Source of the DNA: Molanna angustata | Lineage: Eukaryota > Arthropoda > Insecta > Trichoptera > Molannidae | NCBI GenBank assembly: GCA_963576475.1 | Contig: OY754982.1 | Coordinates: 6,221,201 to 6,285,200 of the forward strand | Length of the DNA stretch: 64,000 nucleotides | Direction: 5' to 3' | In this document: positions 33,146 through 44,078 of the stretch, piece after piece | Layout: each line of letters starts with the position of its first letter | Numbering within the stretch: the first letter of the stretch is position 1 | The notes under the pieces: generated by a model | Seen by the model: only the letters and a program-made list of their open reading frames with translations | Told to the model about the DNA's origin: nothing | Database searches by the model: none | Position numbers and translations under genes: made by a program

Positions 33146-33351
33146 CTCCTTACATTTAGAAAAACATTATTTCATGGCATTGACTTTTTTTCGTATTGGT
33201 AAATCTCCAAATGTCTTACTTGGATATTAGTAAGTACTATAACTTATTTAAAAAAACGAAGATTCTGTGTAAAAGTTGTTACATTTTTAGATGGAATCTT
33301 AATGTTTTATTACAACAACCTAGACTTTTCCGCCATTATTTAAGAAATAAA

Positions 33352-33552
33352 TTAATTACGGTACCGCAACGCTGGAGTCCGCGCATTTTGTCGGATCCAG
33401 CAAGCCGAAAAATGTGCTGGATTTAGCTGAATTGCTGGATGTGGGATCCAAAGAAAGATGTGTTGTAGCGTTTCCTTGTTCAGGCCGCATATTATGCAGA
33501 TATTACTCAAGCTGTCATTCAACTTCTTTCCATACGAACAGATTATAATCAA
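33352..33552 (-). pseudogene. Possible LINE ORF2 terminal fragment
   Basis: The minus frame reads YGKKLNDSLSNICIICGLNK, then ETLQHIF. The C-x2-C-x8-H spacing looks like the zinc-knuckle end of a LINE ORF2. The adjoining GCTGGATCC-type short repeats (33400-33455) are unexplained. Weak evidence. Confidence 0.35.
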
Positions 33553-34164
33553 TGTCGCTTATGTATTAAGAGATTAAGTTACAGACTAAATTCTGATGCA
33601 TGAATTTGAATGGAGTTAATTGTTTACAATACCTAGGAAGTAATAATAAGTGCGTGCATATGAATGTATTATAATATGGAGTCGTTAAATTTAATGACAT
33701 TATTTGTTTATGGTGACATCTGTATGAATATCTTCTTCCTATATTTGTATAATGATGGCAAGAGAAAGTAGTGTTGTATGTTTGTCTTGAATGCTTTTGA
33801 AGAATCGCAGTTAATTAGATTATGACAGTCAAACATATAGACGTCTCATTTAGTTGATATGCCGTATGCTAAATTTCGTAATATTATTCATCGTTATCTG
33901 TGTAAGTGTGTATGACATAATAAAAAATGTGGTAACATTTTAAACTTTGTTTGAATCATTTCTATCTGCACGACTTGCTATGTATTTATCTTTTTTTTTA
34001 TTTGATAGAGTTACACAGTCTACACAATTTATTAATAATATTTATATTAATAATAATAATAAAATACTTTTATTGTTTTAAACAACGTGGCGGACTTATT
34101 GCCCGCAGGCAATCTCTACCAGTCAACCACCATTTATATTCAGCATTTTCAAAAAATAAGTTAA
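33553..34164. other. AT-rich DNA with a LINE/SINE tail
   Basis: At 34083-34130 the minus strand reads TGGTTGACTGGTAGAGATTG and GGGCAATAAGTCCGCCACG, another variant of the LINE D/SINE 3' end. No gene. Confidence 0.45.
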
Positions 34165-35117
34165 TCTATATTATAAATTTGAATGTTTGTATGTATGTGT
34201 TGAATGCGCTCCTAAACCGTTAATCCGATTGCAATGAAACTTTGGTGAATTGTCGAGAGTATACCAGGGATGGTTTCTGGATCAAAAATTTTTTTCTTCT
34301 TCTTCTTCTTCATTGAGTTTTGGACTATCCTGGGAACCGTTCATCCGATTGCAATTAAACTTTGGTGAATTGTCGATCGTATGCCCGGGATGATTTCTGA
34401 ATTTAAAATATTTTCTTCTTCTTCTTCTTCATCGGGTATCAGGTCATTTTACCTATGAAGGTGGACTATCCTGGGAACCGTTCATTCAATTTCAATGAAA
34501 CTTTGAAGAATTGTCGAGTGTATGCCCGGGATGGTTTCTGGATTAAAAAAAAATTCTTCTTCTTCTTCTTCATCGGGTATCAGGTCATTTTACCGATGAA
34601 GGTGGACTATCATTGGAACCGTTCAATCAATTTCAATGAAACTTTGATGAATTGTCGAGCGTATGACCGGGACTACTGAAGGGACGGGAGGTAATGAAGG
34701 GACGGGAGGTAATGAAGGGACGGGAGGTAATGAAGGGACGGGAGTAACTGAAGGGACGGGAGTAACTGAAGGGACGGGAGTAACTGAAGGGACGGGAGTA
34801 ACTGAAGGGACGGGAGTAACTGAAGGGACGGGAGTAACTGAAGGGACGGGAGTAACTGAAGGGACGGGAGTAACTGAAGGGACGGGAGTAACTGAAGGGA
34901 CGGGAGTAACTGAAGGGACGGGAGTAACTGAAGGGACGGGAGTAACTGAAGGGACGGGAGTAACTGAAGGGACGGGAGTAACTGAAGGGACGGGAGTAAC
35001 TGAAGGGACGGGAAGTACTGAAGGGATGGGAGGTATTGAAGAGTCTGAAGCGACGGGTGGTTATGGAGGACGATTTTTAATTATACAGGCAATACGAAGT
35101 TTGCCGGGTGTTCACTA
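34165..35117 (+). mobile_element. Non-autonomous Helitron
   Basis: The left end TCTATATTATAAATTTGAAT is preceded by A; the right end GCCGGGTGTTCACTAG is followed by T, as expected for Helitron insertion between A and T. Inside are three ~135-bp direct repeats with CCGTTCATCCGATTGCAAT and TGTCGA...ATGCCCGGGATG, each with a CTT/CTTCTT tract. After these comes an 18-bp minisatellite. There is no Rep/helicase coding sequence. The usual 3' hairpin is weak here. Confidence 0.7.
34681..35040 (+). repeat. 18-bp minisatellite inside the Helitron, about 20 units
   Basis: The unit GGGACGGGAGTAACTGAA varies only at the GGTAAT/GTAACT position. It encodes a Thr-Glu-Gly repeat in a 151-codon open frame. 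The frame is a by-product of the period of 18 and is unlikely to be translated. Confidence 0.93.
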
Positions 35118-35149
35118 GTTAAATAATAAAAATAAGATAATTTTCTTTT

Positions 35150-35795
35150 GTTTTAAATATTTCATTATGAAAAATTGATAATTCTTCAATGCCATTCAAG
35201 AAAATGATGTGCCTTTTTACCAATTTGAAAAATAAAATACTTAACAAATTACGAATTATAAATAAATTTGGTATGGTAAAATAAAACCAAAGTTTTCAGT
35301 TCTACTATTTTTAATGACACTGACTAGGTCACTGGATGACCGAAACTAGTCAGTGTCATTTAAGTAGTAGAACTGAAAACTTTGGTTTTATTTTACCATA
35401 CCAAATTTATTTATAATTTGAAATGGAGTTCTACCAAGAATTGTCCGTAGAAAAATAAAAAAAAAACATTTTAATGACGAGTTTCCTGAGCTTGGGGTAA
35501 CATTGAAATATTTGAAAGTTAAAAAAATTGAGAATCACTATTCAGATATCCTTCAAAATCAAGTATTAAAGTATTAGATCTACAAATTAGCAAAATTTGA
35601 AAAATCGCACTTAAGAAGTCTATAATCGATAAAGTAGAATAAATACGCCGTTCATAGCACACAGCACATAATAGACACACAGAGATACATTGTGATGAAA
35701 CTTTCAGAATACAATCTCAGCATGATACTAGTTGATAATCTGCAAAAATTGTGAATTCATAACTCCCCACAATCCTTTTAAGTTAGCGAGGAAGA
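35150..35795. mobile_element. Family W related repeat containing a palindrome
   Basis: Matches 23800-24215 over GATAATTCTTCAATGCCATT, GTTTCCTGAGCTTGGGGT, CAGAATACAATCTCAGCATG and ATACTAGTTGATAATCTGCA. The insertion at 35254-35419 interrupts the match. Confidence 0.6.
35254..35419. repeat. Long palindrome (arms ~74 bp)
   Basis: The left arm AAATTTGGTATGGTAAAATA, then AAACCAAAGTTTTCAGTTCT, is repeated inverted on the right as AGAACTGAAAACTTTGGTTT, then TATTTTACCATACCAAATTT. Spacer about 17 bp. It sits within family W sequence that lacks it at 23860, so it is an insertion. Confidence 0.88.
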
Positions 35796-36434
35796 AAAAA
35801 ATATCTGGTTCATAAAATATATGCAATGCATCTTTGACAACGCAATAACAAAATTTAAGGATGTCAAAATATACTATAATTTGACGCAGCTTTTGTTAAC
35901 GAAATCACATTAGTTAACATCATAATAACAACACACCATCTTATTAAATAAATTTCGTAATTTGACAACATGATGATGTCTCAAATTTTCAAAAAAAAAA
36001 ATACGGGACAAACAAAGGATTGTGCAACGCGACAGCTCATGATGTGACAGTATTACTTCCTCTGCAATGCTGTGCTTGTGGCAAAATCCTAACAATTGTC
36101 ATCGTCTCTTGCATTCCGCATTTTAACCAAACCACTTTGGAAGTACTTACCTACCCACAAGTAATGTTAATTATGATTGTTTGCCATTGTCATATGAGAG
36201 ACAATACCCCACGGAAGAATAAAGTCTCTAGAAGTATGTACAATGTAAGAACATGTATGTAGAACTGCCTTCGCTAATGTGAAATTATACTAGAATGGAA
36301 TAGGTATCTTGCTGACCTGAATTTGTTAATATTTGATTTAAATTTAGGTGTTCTGATACACTTTATAAATTCAACATAAAATATGTGATGCGATTTTCCA
36401 TAATATTGATAATAAACTAACATAACGTTGTATC
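35796..36434. other. AT-rich intergenic DNA
   Basis: No convincing gene. The open frame at 36020-36262 has several cysteines but no recognisable domain. Confidence 0.4.
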
Positions 36435-36965
36435 CCTTTTAAGGTGGTTCACAATCAGGCAGCGTAGGAACCTTCATACCCTCACACTTCTTTACAAGGT
36501 CTTAAACAACCCCAACGCTCCAGTTTATCTACGAAATAAATTTCACTTCTTCTCAGAACATGCGTTGCTTCTTCGTTCAAATACTGAAAGAACGCTCAGT
36601 ATCCCAGTACATAATACTTCCTTTTTCACCACATCTTTCTCCGTACAAGCAGCTCGTCTTTGGATCCACATCTCATCGCAACTTTGAGTTTCATTAACAC
36701 TTCCCGCTTTCAAAAGAAATTTGAGGAATCATTTCCTTACACATAACACTTAAATTTGTCTCCTCCGCCCTCTCCTGACCCCTCCTTTTCTTTATTGTTT
36801 TTATATGTAATTGTATTTTTATTATATGTTGTAATCATAAAAATGTTGGTACATATCATAAATAAAATAGCTTTCACCAAATGAATATGGTTGGTTGGAA
36901 GATATTCCCATTTGGCAATAAGCCCGCCATTGTGAAAATGTGCCCAAGAAGCTTTAAATAAATAA
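36435..36965 (+). pseudogene. LINE D (Jockey/CR1-like) ORF2 C-terminus and 3' tail
   Basis: With small frame slips it reads RRNLHTLTLLYKVLNNPNAP, then VYLRNKFHF and RSNTERTLSIPVHNTSFFTT, SFSVQAARLW, the end of many insect LINE ORF2 proteins. The 3'UTR ends with GGTTGGTTGGAAGATATTCC, then GGCAATAAGCCCGCC, and an AAATAAATAAAT tail. Dead copy. Confidence 0.75.
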
Positions 36966-36984
36966 ATATCTCTATGCTACATAA

Positions 36985-37262
36985 TTTAGCAATAGCACAG
37001 AGAGCCATGGAAAGGAGAATGCTAGGATTGAAAAATTATCTTGTGGATAAGAGAGAAAACCAAAATAACCGACGTTGTCCAAAAGGTTGCCAAGCAGAAG
37101 TGGAGCTGCGCAGGGCAAGTCGCCCAAACCACAGACTCTAGATGGAGTAAGTGTTTGAAAGCGTCATATAAGGTGATTAGACGAGTGGCTGGAGGCGAAT
37201 GGATGCGGTCTGGCCAGGATAGAGTGCTGTGGAGGTCTCAGAGGGAGGCATAAGTCCATTAC
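36985..37262 (+). pseudogene. RTE-type LINE C-terminal remnant
   Basis: AMERRMLGLKN and then KITDVVQKVAKQKWSCAGQV, AQTTDSRWSK, VAGGEWMRSGQDRVLWRSQR match the common RTE endonuclease-reverse transcriptase C-terminus of insects. It is interrupted by frameshifts near 37040 and shortened in the Arg-rich part. Confidence 0.75.
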
Positions 37263-37526
37263 TAGACCAAAGATGGCTGAAGAAAAAATGTCGAATCTCT
37301 CACACTGAAATGACAGACTTCAGAGTTAGAATTATGCTAAAGATATTAGTAGAATAATTTTTAAAGTTGGAATATTTACTGTAGGAGAACCGGGAAATCA
37401 AGGCACCTACAGGGCTTACGACCTGTCATCGGCTTGTTTACGTGATCACTTTATGCGCTTGCGCAACGTTCACAAATTGTGCCTTTTTAATGAGATCCCT
37501 ATAAATTCAATTTTGAAAGTTCTATA

Positions 37527-38960
37527 CAGGGCCGGATAAACATGTTTTTGCGCCCAGAGCAATATATTTCAAACCGCCCCCCCCCCCCGTCCTTCTCAAA
37601 TGTTTGGAATTTCAATATTATATTATGCAGTATATTATGCAATATTATACAGTAAAAATCAATATATCAATATAAACCAAAGAACAAAAATAAATTATAA
37701 TTCTACCTATTCCTATTCATGTATGTAACGTATCCTGAGAAGTAGGTATTTTAAACTAAAACCTTAGGTCTTACAATTTTTAAAATATTGGATCATCACA
37801 TAAACCGTTTAAAGTAAAATATAATTTAAAAGTCCTTTTAACTATCTCAAGTATTATGTAAATAAACTAAACTTAATAACTAATGTTAACACTAAAAATA
37901 TCATAAAAACTATTTTTAATTAAAAAAAACTCAATATAATTATCAAATTCCAGTAAAAATTTAAAATCACACCAAACTTAAAATAAAAAAAACAAATCGC
38001 GATTCTAATAACAAATAAACTTAATAACAAAACACTAAATAAGTTCTTGGTATAATAAATACCTACATAAATTAATATTAATAAAACGAGGTATGCCAAT
38101 GAATTTTACACAAAACAGCACACGAAAACTCCCATTGATTTCGATACACTTTGCCAACTAGTATTCCATCTAGTTATAGGTATATATTAAAATCTATGGT
38201 CTATACTAGACTCGTAAAAAATATGGACACGTGTTAACATTTGACATCAGACAGAAGAGAGAGATAGAAACAATAATATATGAATAATTGAAAGAGTCAG
38301 GTGACGAGTCGGCGACCGAGATCGAGAAAATAAGTAAGTATGTCGCTAAAGTCGAAAGGGAAAACTTCACTGAAATTATCATAACATTTCTAAAGAACTT
38401 CGTTTCCCTTTTTTAGAAAACCTTGCTATTAGTTGCTGACAGGTTCCGCTTATTGAAACGGCTTATGTAGTTTCATTAACAAGCAATAAGAGTTCTTAGT
38501 ATAATGTATAATTAAAGTTACTGTGGCGTGTAGCATCTGGAATGTTTTCAAACACGCCGCTATCATCTCATATGAAATTCATTATCAAGCGCCCGGGCGA
38601 TTTCAGATAGGGGGGCGCTGGCTTCATTATGTAGATAATTTAACACTTTAGCAAGTAAATTATTAGAATGATTATTTTGTGTGTGTGTGTGTGAATCGAC
38701 TGTCGAGCAGTTGTTAGTATTTAGTAGGTATATATATGTTTACGAATAACACGGTAATAGACGGACAAGATATTAACACCGCAGAATTTTATCATACACA
38801 CCATCACGCCGTGTCCCTTTCGGGGAAGGCAGAGAGAACCGAGTGCCATACCTGGGGAATTTTTGATTTATATAATTAACATTTTAGGATTTTAAGCGCC
38901 CTTTTTAGACAAGCGCCCTGATTTCTTGTTCCGGGTTGTTCTATGATTTATCCGGCCCTG
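37527..38960. mobile_element. Non-autonomous hAT element with 8-bp target duplication
   Basis: The left end CAGGGCCGGATAAACATG is inverted at the right as TTTATCCGGCCCTG. The flanks are GTTCTATA at 37519-37526 and GTTCTATA at 38961-38968, an 8-bp direct repeat as in the hAT superfamily. Length 1434 bp. The termini also share GCGCCC motifs (GCGCCCAGAGC on the left, GCGCCCTGATTTC on the right). No transposase frame is present. Confidence 0.9.
38790..38852 (-). mobile_element. LINE A 3' tail nested in the hAT element
   Basis: ACCATCACGCCGTGTCCCTT, then CGGGGAAGGCAGAGAGAACC and GAGTGCCATA, is the reverse complement of the LINE A coding end. Only ~60 bp were inserted. It is within the hAT element, so it is the younger insertion or was carried inside. 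Confidence 0.7.
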
Positions 38961-39165
38961 GTTCTATATATTGTAATACTGAAATTCTTTTCGCTTGAAA
39001 ATAAGGTTACTACAGCCATCTATGTGTGAAATTATGAATAACATTCTTATTATTTTTTATTTATTTTTGATGTAACGCCATCTATTGAGAGAATTGGTTT
39101 TTTGTAAATAATGAGAGCAACAATTCTTATACCTGAGGTGACAAATGCATTTTTCGCATAGAAGT

Positions 39166-39561
39166 CACCCTTGAATTGCGCCAGACTTATAAAGTCATTT
39201 TTGTCTTATTTACCTATTTGTACCAATGTGTAAGTAGAATAATTATTGAAATTAAGGATGAATGTCAATGTAAACACAAGAATTGACTTAAGACAAAGTC
39301 CCTTTACAATAATGCAACCATGCTGAGTGTTGCATAGCAATGGATGAATATCTTAATGAATGATGTATTGGTAAAGAATAAATGTCATGATGAAGGACGA
39401 ATATTATGATTAATACGATTTCCCAAGCTTAATCGAGTTTTAAAATCAATCAATTCAGAAACATGAAGCCAATGAGCGTGTCTCACAATATCAGAGTGAT
39501 TTTTAGCTCAGTTCAAGCGTACATACAAAAAATATTTATTTCTGTCAAATATTAATAATAA
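39166..39561. other. Intergenic DNA, no assignment
   Basis: No gene or repeat assigned. It may contain the decayed upstream part of the LINE C ORF, since a stop at 39559 precedes the open frame. Confidence 0.35.
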
Positions 39562-40383
39562 TATTATGTTGACAAAATTTGGTCAAACAAATGGTTGAGT
39601 ATTGGTGATTTGGACGCGGATTTAGAAGGTTTTATAATAGCGATTCAGGATAGAGTAATAAAAACTAAAAATTATCAAAAATATATAATAAAAGACATAA
39701 ATGTAGTAGATGATAGTTGTAGGAAATGTTTGGCTTTTCCGGAAACAATCGAGCATATAATATCGGGCTGTTCTTTTCTCGCGCAATCAGAATATACATT
39801 TAGACATAACCAAGTAGCAAAAATAATACACCAAAATTTAGCTATTAAATATAAATTAATTGACGCGATAAACATAAAACCATATTATGAATATGATCCG
39901 ATTTCATTTTTAGAAAATAATAATATTTCGCTTTATTACGATAAAACAATATTAACTAACCGGTCAATTCAACATAACAGACCCGATTTAATAATACATG
40001 ATAAAATTAAAAAAATAACATATATTTGCGACGTGGCTATTCCAAATTCTAGTAATATTATAAAAACTTTTGATGAAAAAATTAGAAAATACACCGCTTT
40101 AGGTAACGAAATTAAAAGACTTTGGCATTCTCGTAAAATAATAATATTACCGTTCATTATTTCAGCCACTGGCATTATTCCAAAATCGTTTTTTTTTATT
40201 TTATTTATCCGTAATTTAGAAATTATAGATTTATCGAAAAATTTAATAATAAAAATGCAAAAAACGGTAATTATGAATACATGTAGAATCGTTAAAGATT
40301 TTTTAAACGTTAATATTCGGGAATCAGTAGGGTTGTTAGGTAGTATAGAGACCTCCTCAGAGCCTAATCCTTTGATATGTTAA
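39562..40383 (+). pseudogene. LINE C: C-terminal zinc-knuckle and restriction-like endonuclease domain
   Basis: The open frame runs from 39562 (after a stop at 39559) to the TAA at 40381-40383, about 273 codons. It begins YYVDKIWSNKWLSIGDLDAD, has C-x2-C-x8-H-x4-C (CRKCLAFPETIEHIISGC), RHNQVAKIIHQ, then RPDLII and, 14 residues after PD, DVAIP: the pattern of the restriction-like endonuclease of R2/R4-type LINEs. The last part is SATGIIPKSF and TVIMNTCRIVKDFLN. The reverse transcriptase is missing. The frame is very AT-rich yet has no internal stop, so decay is recent or slow. Alternatively it is a domesticated fragment, for which there is no direct evidence. Confidence 0.75.
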
Positions 40384-40602
40384 GTATCTGGATGGGTGAA
40401 CTATTCCCAATTGAAAGCTTGATGATGCGTTTGTTGCATTTTATTTTGCTCTTTTAAATAATTTACAATTTACGCATTAATCTGCTAATTCTTTTGAGGA
40501 AGTGTATAATGGTAATAATAATAATTGAGTGTTATTATTTGTAGTGCTTAATTGTTATTAATATCATTAGTAAATCGGCCAGCGCCGCTAAAAAAAAAAT
40601 GC

Positions 40603-40765
40603 GAACACTTCCTTGCACCCTGCGCAAGTGGCGAATTTATTGCCGTATGACAATTTTTTCCAACTAACCAGTGTTTCCAGCCCAGAGAAGCAATATTTGC
40701 GTGAGAAATAAATTTAAATAAATTTCTCCTCTGCTGGGAATCGAACCCAGGACGCCCAAAAAATC
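40603..40765 (-). mobile_element. tRNA-derived SINE, minus strand
   Basis: The reverse complement reads GGGCGTCCTGGGTTCGATTC (B box), CCAGCAGAGGAGAAATTTAT, TTCTCTGGGCTGGAAACACT and GTCATACGGCAATAAATTCG, then a GGAAGTGTTCGC end. Same family as 12935-13112, with a better preserved B box and a small internal duplication (AAATTTAAATAAATT). Confidence 0.82.
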
Positions 40766-41179
40766 AAAAATATATTCGATCCGTTTCTACAGGAATTCAG
40801 TCCGGATGAGGATGTCCAGCTCTTCGTTCTTATGGTTTTCTCAGAAGTCGCTGACCCTCTGATACTTATTTCACACATTGCGGTAATTGGTATCAAAGGA
40901 ACCCTTTCGGGATTCTTTTGGTCCACGAGTTCCCTCGACTTCTTTGCCTATTCTATCTTACGATGTCCTCTATTGTAGGATTTGCGGATCTCCGCATTGG
41001 GGATTCTGTCTCTATTGGTTCTGCCTAATATAGGTCTTCAGGGTTTTATTTTATTTATCGTATGGGTTAATCACATACACATTATAACAAAACAAAGTTT
41101 AGATACAAAGATAATAGTAAAAAAAATAAAAATAATAAAATAATAATAGCAAATTAACTTATTTATCCAATCATGGACT
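40766..41179. other. Unassigned DNA, possibly LINE-derived
   Basis: GC content is a little higher at 40780-41040 than in the surroundings. The minus-strand frame at 40714-40926 begins in the SINE and has no domain. I could not assign a family. Confidence 0.3.
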
Positions 41180-41600
41180 TCCACTCTGATCTGCTGAACG
41201 TACAACACTATCCATGCCTATCCATAATACAGAATTTCTCAGCTCTTCGTTCGAAGTACAATCAGCAAGATTATGGAATAGCCTTAGTCCGGATATTGCG
41301 TCGTCTAACTCACTTAGTATTTTCAAGAAAAAACTAAAGAAGGAATATTTATCCTTGAACACCTGATCCCGATTTCCTCTCCTGTCCTTACCATGTCCTT
41401 TTTCTTGCTATGAATTATAATTTTTTTTTGTTTTAATAGTATTTAAGTGTGATACGTATTTTCTTTGATTTCTTTTACTCTTTTTTATTTGCTGTTGTCA
41501 TACTTTCTAATCTGGTTGGTAACAATAAGCCCGCCAGTGTACAATTATATTTGTTTATATTATGTACAAGAAGATGTATAAATAAATAAATAAAAATAAT
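41180..41600 (+). pseudogene. LINE D (Jockey/CR1-like) C-terminus and 3' tail
   Basis: Includes RLWNSLSPDIASSNSLSIFK, then KKLKKEYLSLNT, a typical LINE ORF2 end. The 3'UTR carries TCTGGTTGGTAACAATAAGC, CCGCCAGTGTACAA and ends in (AAAT)n. Strongly 5'-truncated. Confidence 0.75.
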
Positions 41601-41614
41601 AGCACAAGTAGGCT

Positions 41615-42240
41615 TGCTTGTCAAGGTTTTATGTCAATGTTTAAAATATAATAAGTCGCTGAGTCACTCAACAAGAAGAAGTCCTTGAAATCTCCCGCGT
41701 ACGCTCTGAGGTCACACTTGGACACAATGTGGTCCATGATCTGTCTATCAGCCCCGCAGTCGCATCTAGGGGAGTCCAACCAGCCACATTTGTGAAAAAA
41801 GTCAGCACATCTGCCATGTCTAGTTCGGATTCTATTTAAGGCTGTCCCGACTTTACGTGGCTGATCGAATCCCGGCGGTTTAATTGATATGCAGGGCAGG
41901 CCGTGGTTCACCGGGTCCGAGGCCTCCTCCCATCTGGCTCTCTATGTCTCCATGATGCTTAAGTTGGAGTCATGTAGATTTTTTGCTGTTTTTAGCGGGA
42001 GATTTCTTGATCTGAGCCTTCTGCTGGTCAAGAGGTATTCCAAATCTAGCTTAGGTTGTTTTAGTAACTTCCTATATTCTTAAAAAAAGCTAGTTCGCCT
42101 CCACGTGGTGCACCCCGGTTAATACTAAATGAGCTAGCACTCTGGGCGCTAGATAAACTGCTACCATCAATCCTGGCGCACATCGCATCGTACAGCGAAG
42201 AAATAAAAACAAAGAAAGCCTACTTCAGGGTTTAAATTAA
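41615..42240 (-). pseudogene. LINE B-related ORF2 C-terminus, minus strand
   Basis: The minus frame 41621-41911 reads PPGFDQPRKVGTALNRIRTR, HGRCADFFHKCGW and SPRCDCGADRQIMDHIVSKC, with C-x-C-x8-H-x4-C spacing. This is the same architecture as the LINE at 60444-61685 (IPGFGLPRKAWVRLNRIRTE). Upstream to ~42220 the match continues in other frames (for example SLIMETYRAR-like and WEEASDPVN), so it has frameshifts. Confidence 0.75.
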
Positions 42241-43131
42241 CACTGATAATAAATTAAACATAAGTAAGTATATACTTACTGATCCAAAAGGGAAAGAAAC
42301 TAGAACCTATTGTTATTATGTGACTGTATCTACATCAGACATTGACGTTCGTGAATGCTCGACTGACATCTGTTAACGAAATCGCGAAATAAATTGGTTT
42401 TCCAATTCAAAATATTTCGTTATCTGGTTAGTGGAAGAAAATATTATATTATATGAAAAATATATGAAATAAAGTATTTTGTACCCGCTGAAATAGGTTA
42501 TATAGTTTTATTTTGCGCTGGCCATCTTACTTATGATTTTACATATTAACCCTATGGAATTTGTGATTAAAAAGTCGATCTAGGTACATGTATTAATTAT
42601 TACCAATTTTTGTATTCTTATTATTATTTTATCGATGAATCTACAATTTATATGGATTATAACAGATTATAATCTATATAAATAAAACAAAGTCGGGTTA
42701 GTTACACCATTTATAACTCAAGAACTGCTGGACCAATTGTAATGATCTCTTATTTGTTGGATTGGTCTCCGCCACGAATAGCAGAATACATTTCTTTTTG
42801 CTGGGATATGAAAAATAAAAATATCATACCTTATTTAGGTATGTTGTATATTATAAGAGTAGCGTCTAGCCCCTGAGTTTATTTTCTGCATTCTTAGGTT
42901 AGGTTTAAGTTTGTGTATAATAATAATAGCGACTCGCGTGAGCGAGTTGCTTTATAAATTGAATTATAAATTATTATAAATTAAATATATAATATTCTTT
43001 TAATTTTCCGCATTTAATATAAAATTTCACAGCTCATTTGACTTAATACTACGAGATCTCAACCAATCAGAGAGCCAACCGGAAACAGAATGCAAACGGG
43101 TAGATTCGGATTGTAGACTCTGGCCCGAGAT
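42241..43131. other. AT-rich DNA with a possible Helitron-like repeat 42673-42985
   Basis: At 42673, ATCTATATAAATAAAACAAA, then TCAAGAACTGCTGGACCAAT, resembles the 5' part of insect Helitrons. A hairpin GCGACTCGCGTGAGCGAGTT, then GC, is at ~42929. The closing CTAG is not visible, so the call is tentative. Confidence 0.35.
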
Positions 43132-44078
43132 ATCAGTTGGCCCTTAAATCGTTGGATTTAGTAATCCAAGTTAAAAGTTTAGGGAAGATTAAATTTCATT
43201 CGCGTATTTCAGTGCAAAATGAAACGTCAGTTACGTAATCTTCAACTATAGATATATTTTACGTTTTCTATGGTTATTGTCTATAACGCATCTGTCAAAT
43301 TCAAGTCAAATTGTAATAACCTTAAATGATACGTGACGCGAAGCTGTGACTAAATATTATTTTATTGTTATAACAACACATTATTTTATTTGTTTCATTA
43401 CACAGCATGTTACTTTTTCAATTTTTTATACAGATCGATGTTTTTTTTGATTAAAATCAAACATTGTAGTGAAAAAATGTGATTGAAGAATATGTACTAC
43501 GTACGTAGTACTTCAATGCAAAATGTATGTACATTTTACAGATAGATATGGAACTAAGTGATCATGGTAAAATAGTGTCTTATGTAGAAAATTTAAGAAT
43601 ACACATTATATATATATAGAAACAGGATGGATCAATTTAAAAAGTGGGATGAAAAAACATCGCAAAAATAAAGTTGCGTGCCTGACGTTTCATTATGGCT
43701 GACAGTTTATTTCGTTTGTTGTCAGGCAATACAATATAATTATGTAAAAAAGAAAATAAATATTAAATACATGAACCACTTCTATATCAAGTCTTTTATT
43801 TTAACATCAAAAATAAATCATGATTATAATTATTATGCATAGTTATTTGTAGTATAAAATGAAATAAAACATTAAAGCGTGCGGCGATTAGTACGCCACC
43901 TGGCGAAAAAGACTAGAAACAATACTTAACTCAAGATTAAGACACGCAATCCGCCAGAAACGTTGAGTTAAATATTTGTGGTTTAGTGACGTATTTGAGG
44001 GAAGATTTGGTACTGAAATACGCAATATTTTTGTTAAACTTGAGTTAAACTCCTAAGGGCCGACTGAAATACTGGGCC
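43132..44078. mobile_element. MITE-Z copy 2
   Basis: The left end GGCCCGAGATATCAGTTGGC, then CCTTA, is inverted at the right as TAAGGGCCGACTGAAATACT, then GGGCC. The flanks read TCT on both sides (3 bp), as TAT does around copy 1. Shared interior: AATCTTCAACTATAGA near the left, AAACGTTGAGTTAAATATTT near the right. At 947 bp it is longer than copy 1 and has no transposase. Confidence 0.75.

Larger units (their letters stand above)
37366..39165. mobile_element. MITE-Y copy interrupted by a hAT element
   Basis: The left half (37371-37526) has GTAGGAGAACCGGGAAATCA, GGCACCTACAGGGCTTACGA and TTTACGTGATCACTTTATGC. The right half resumes after 38968, with the reverse complement of interior sequence seen at 57470-57510 (TTTTCGCTTGAA...GCCATCTATGTGTGAA). 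The hAT element at 37527-38960 splits it. The right boundary is approximate. Confidence 0.6.

Noticed and set aside
34663..35118. 151-codon Thr-Glu-Gly repeat frame
   Set aside because: Product of the 18-bp minisatellite within a Helitron; ends in the Helitron terminus.
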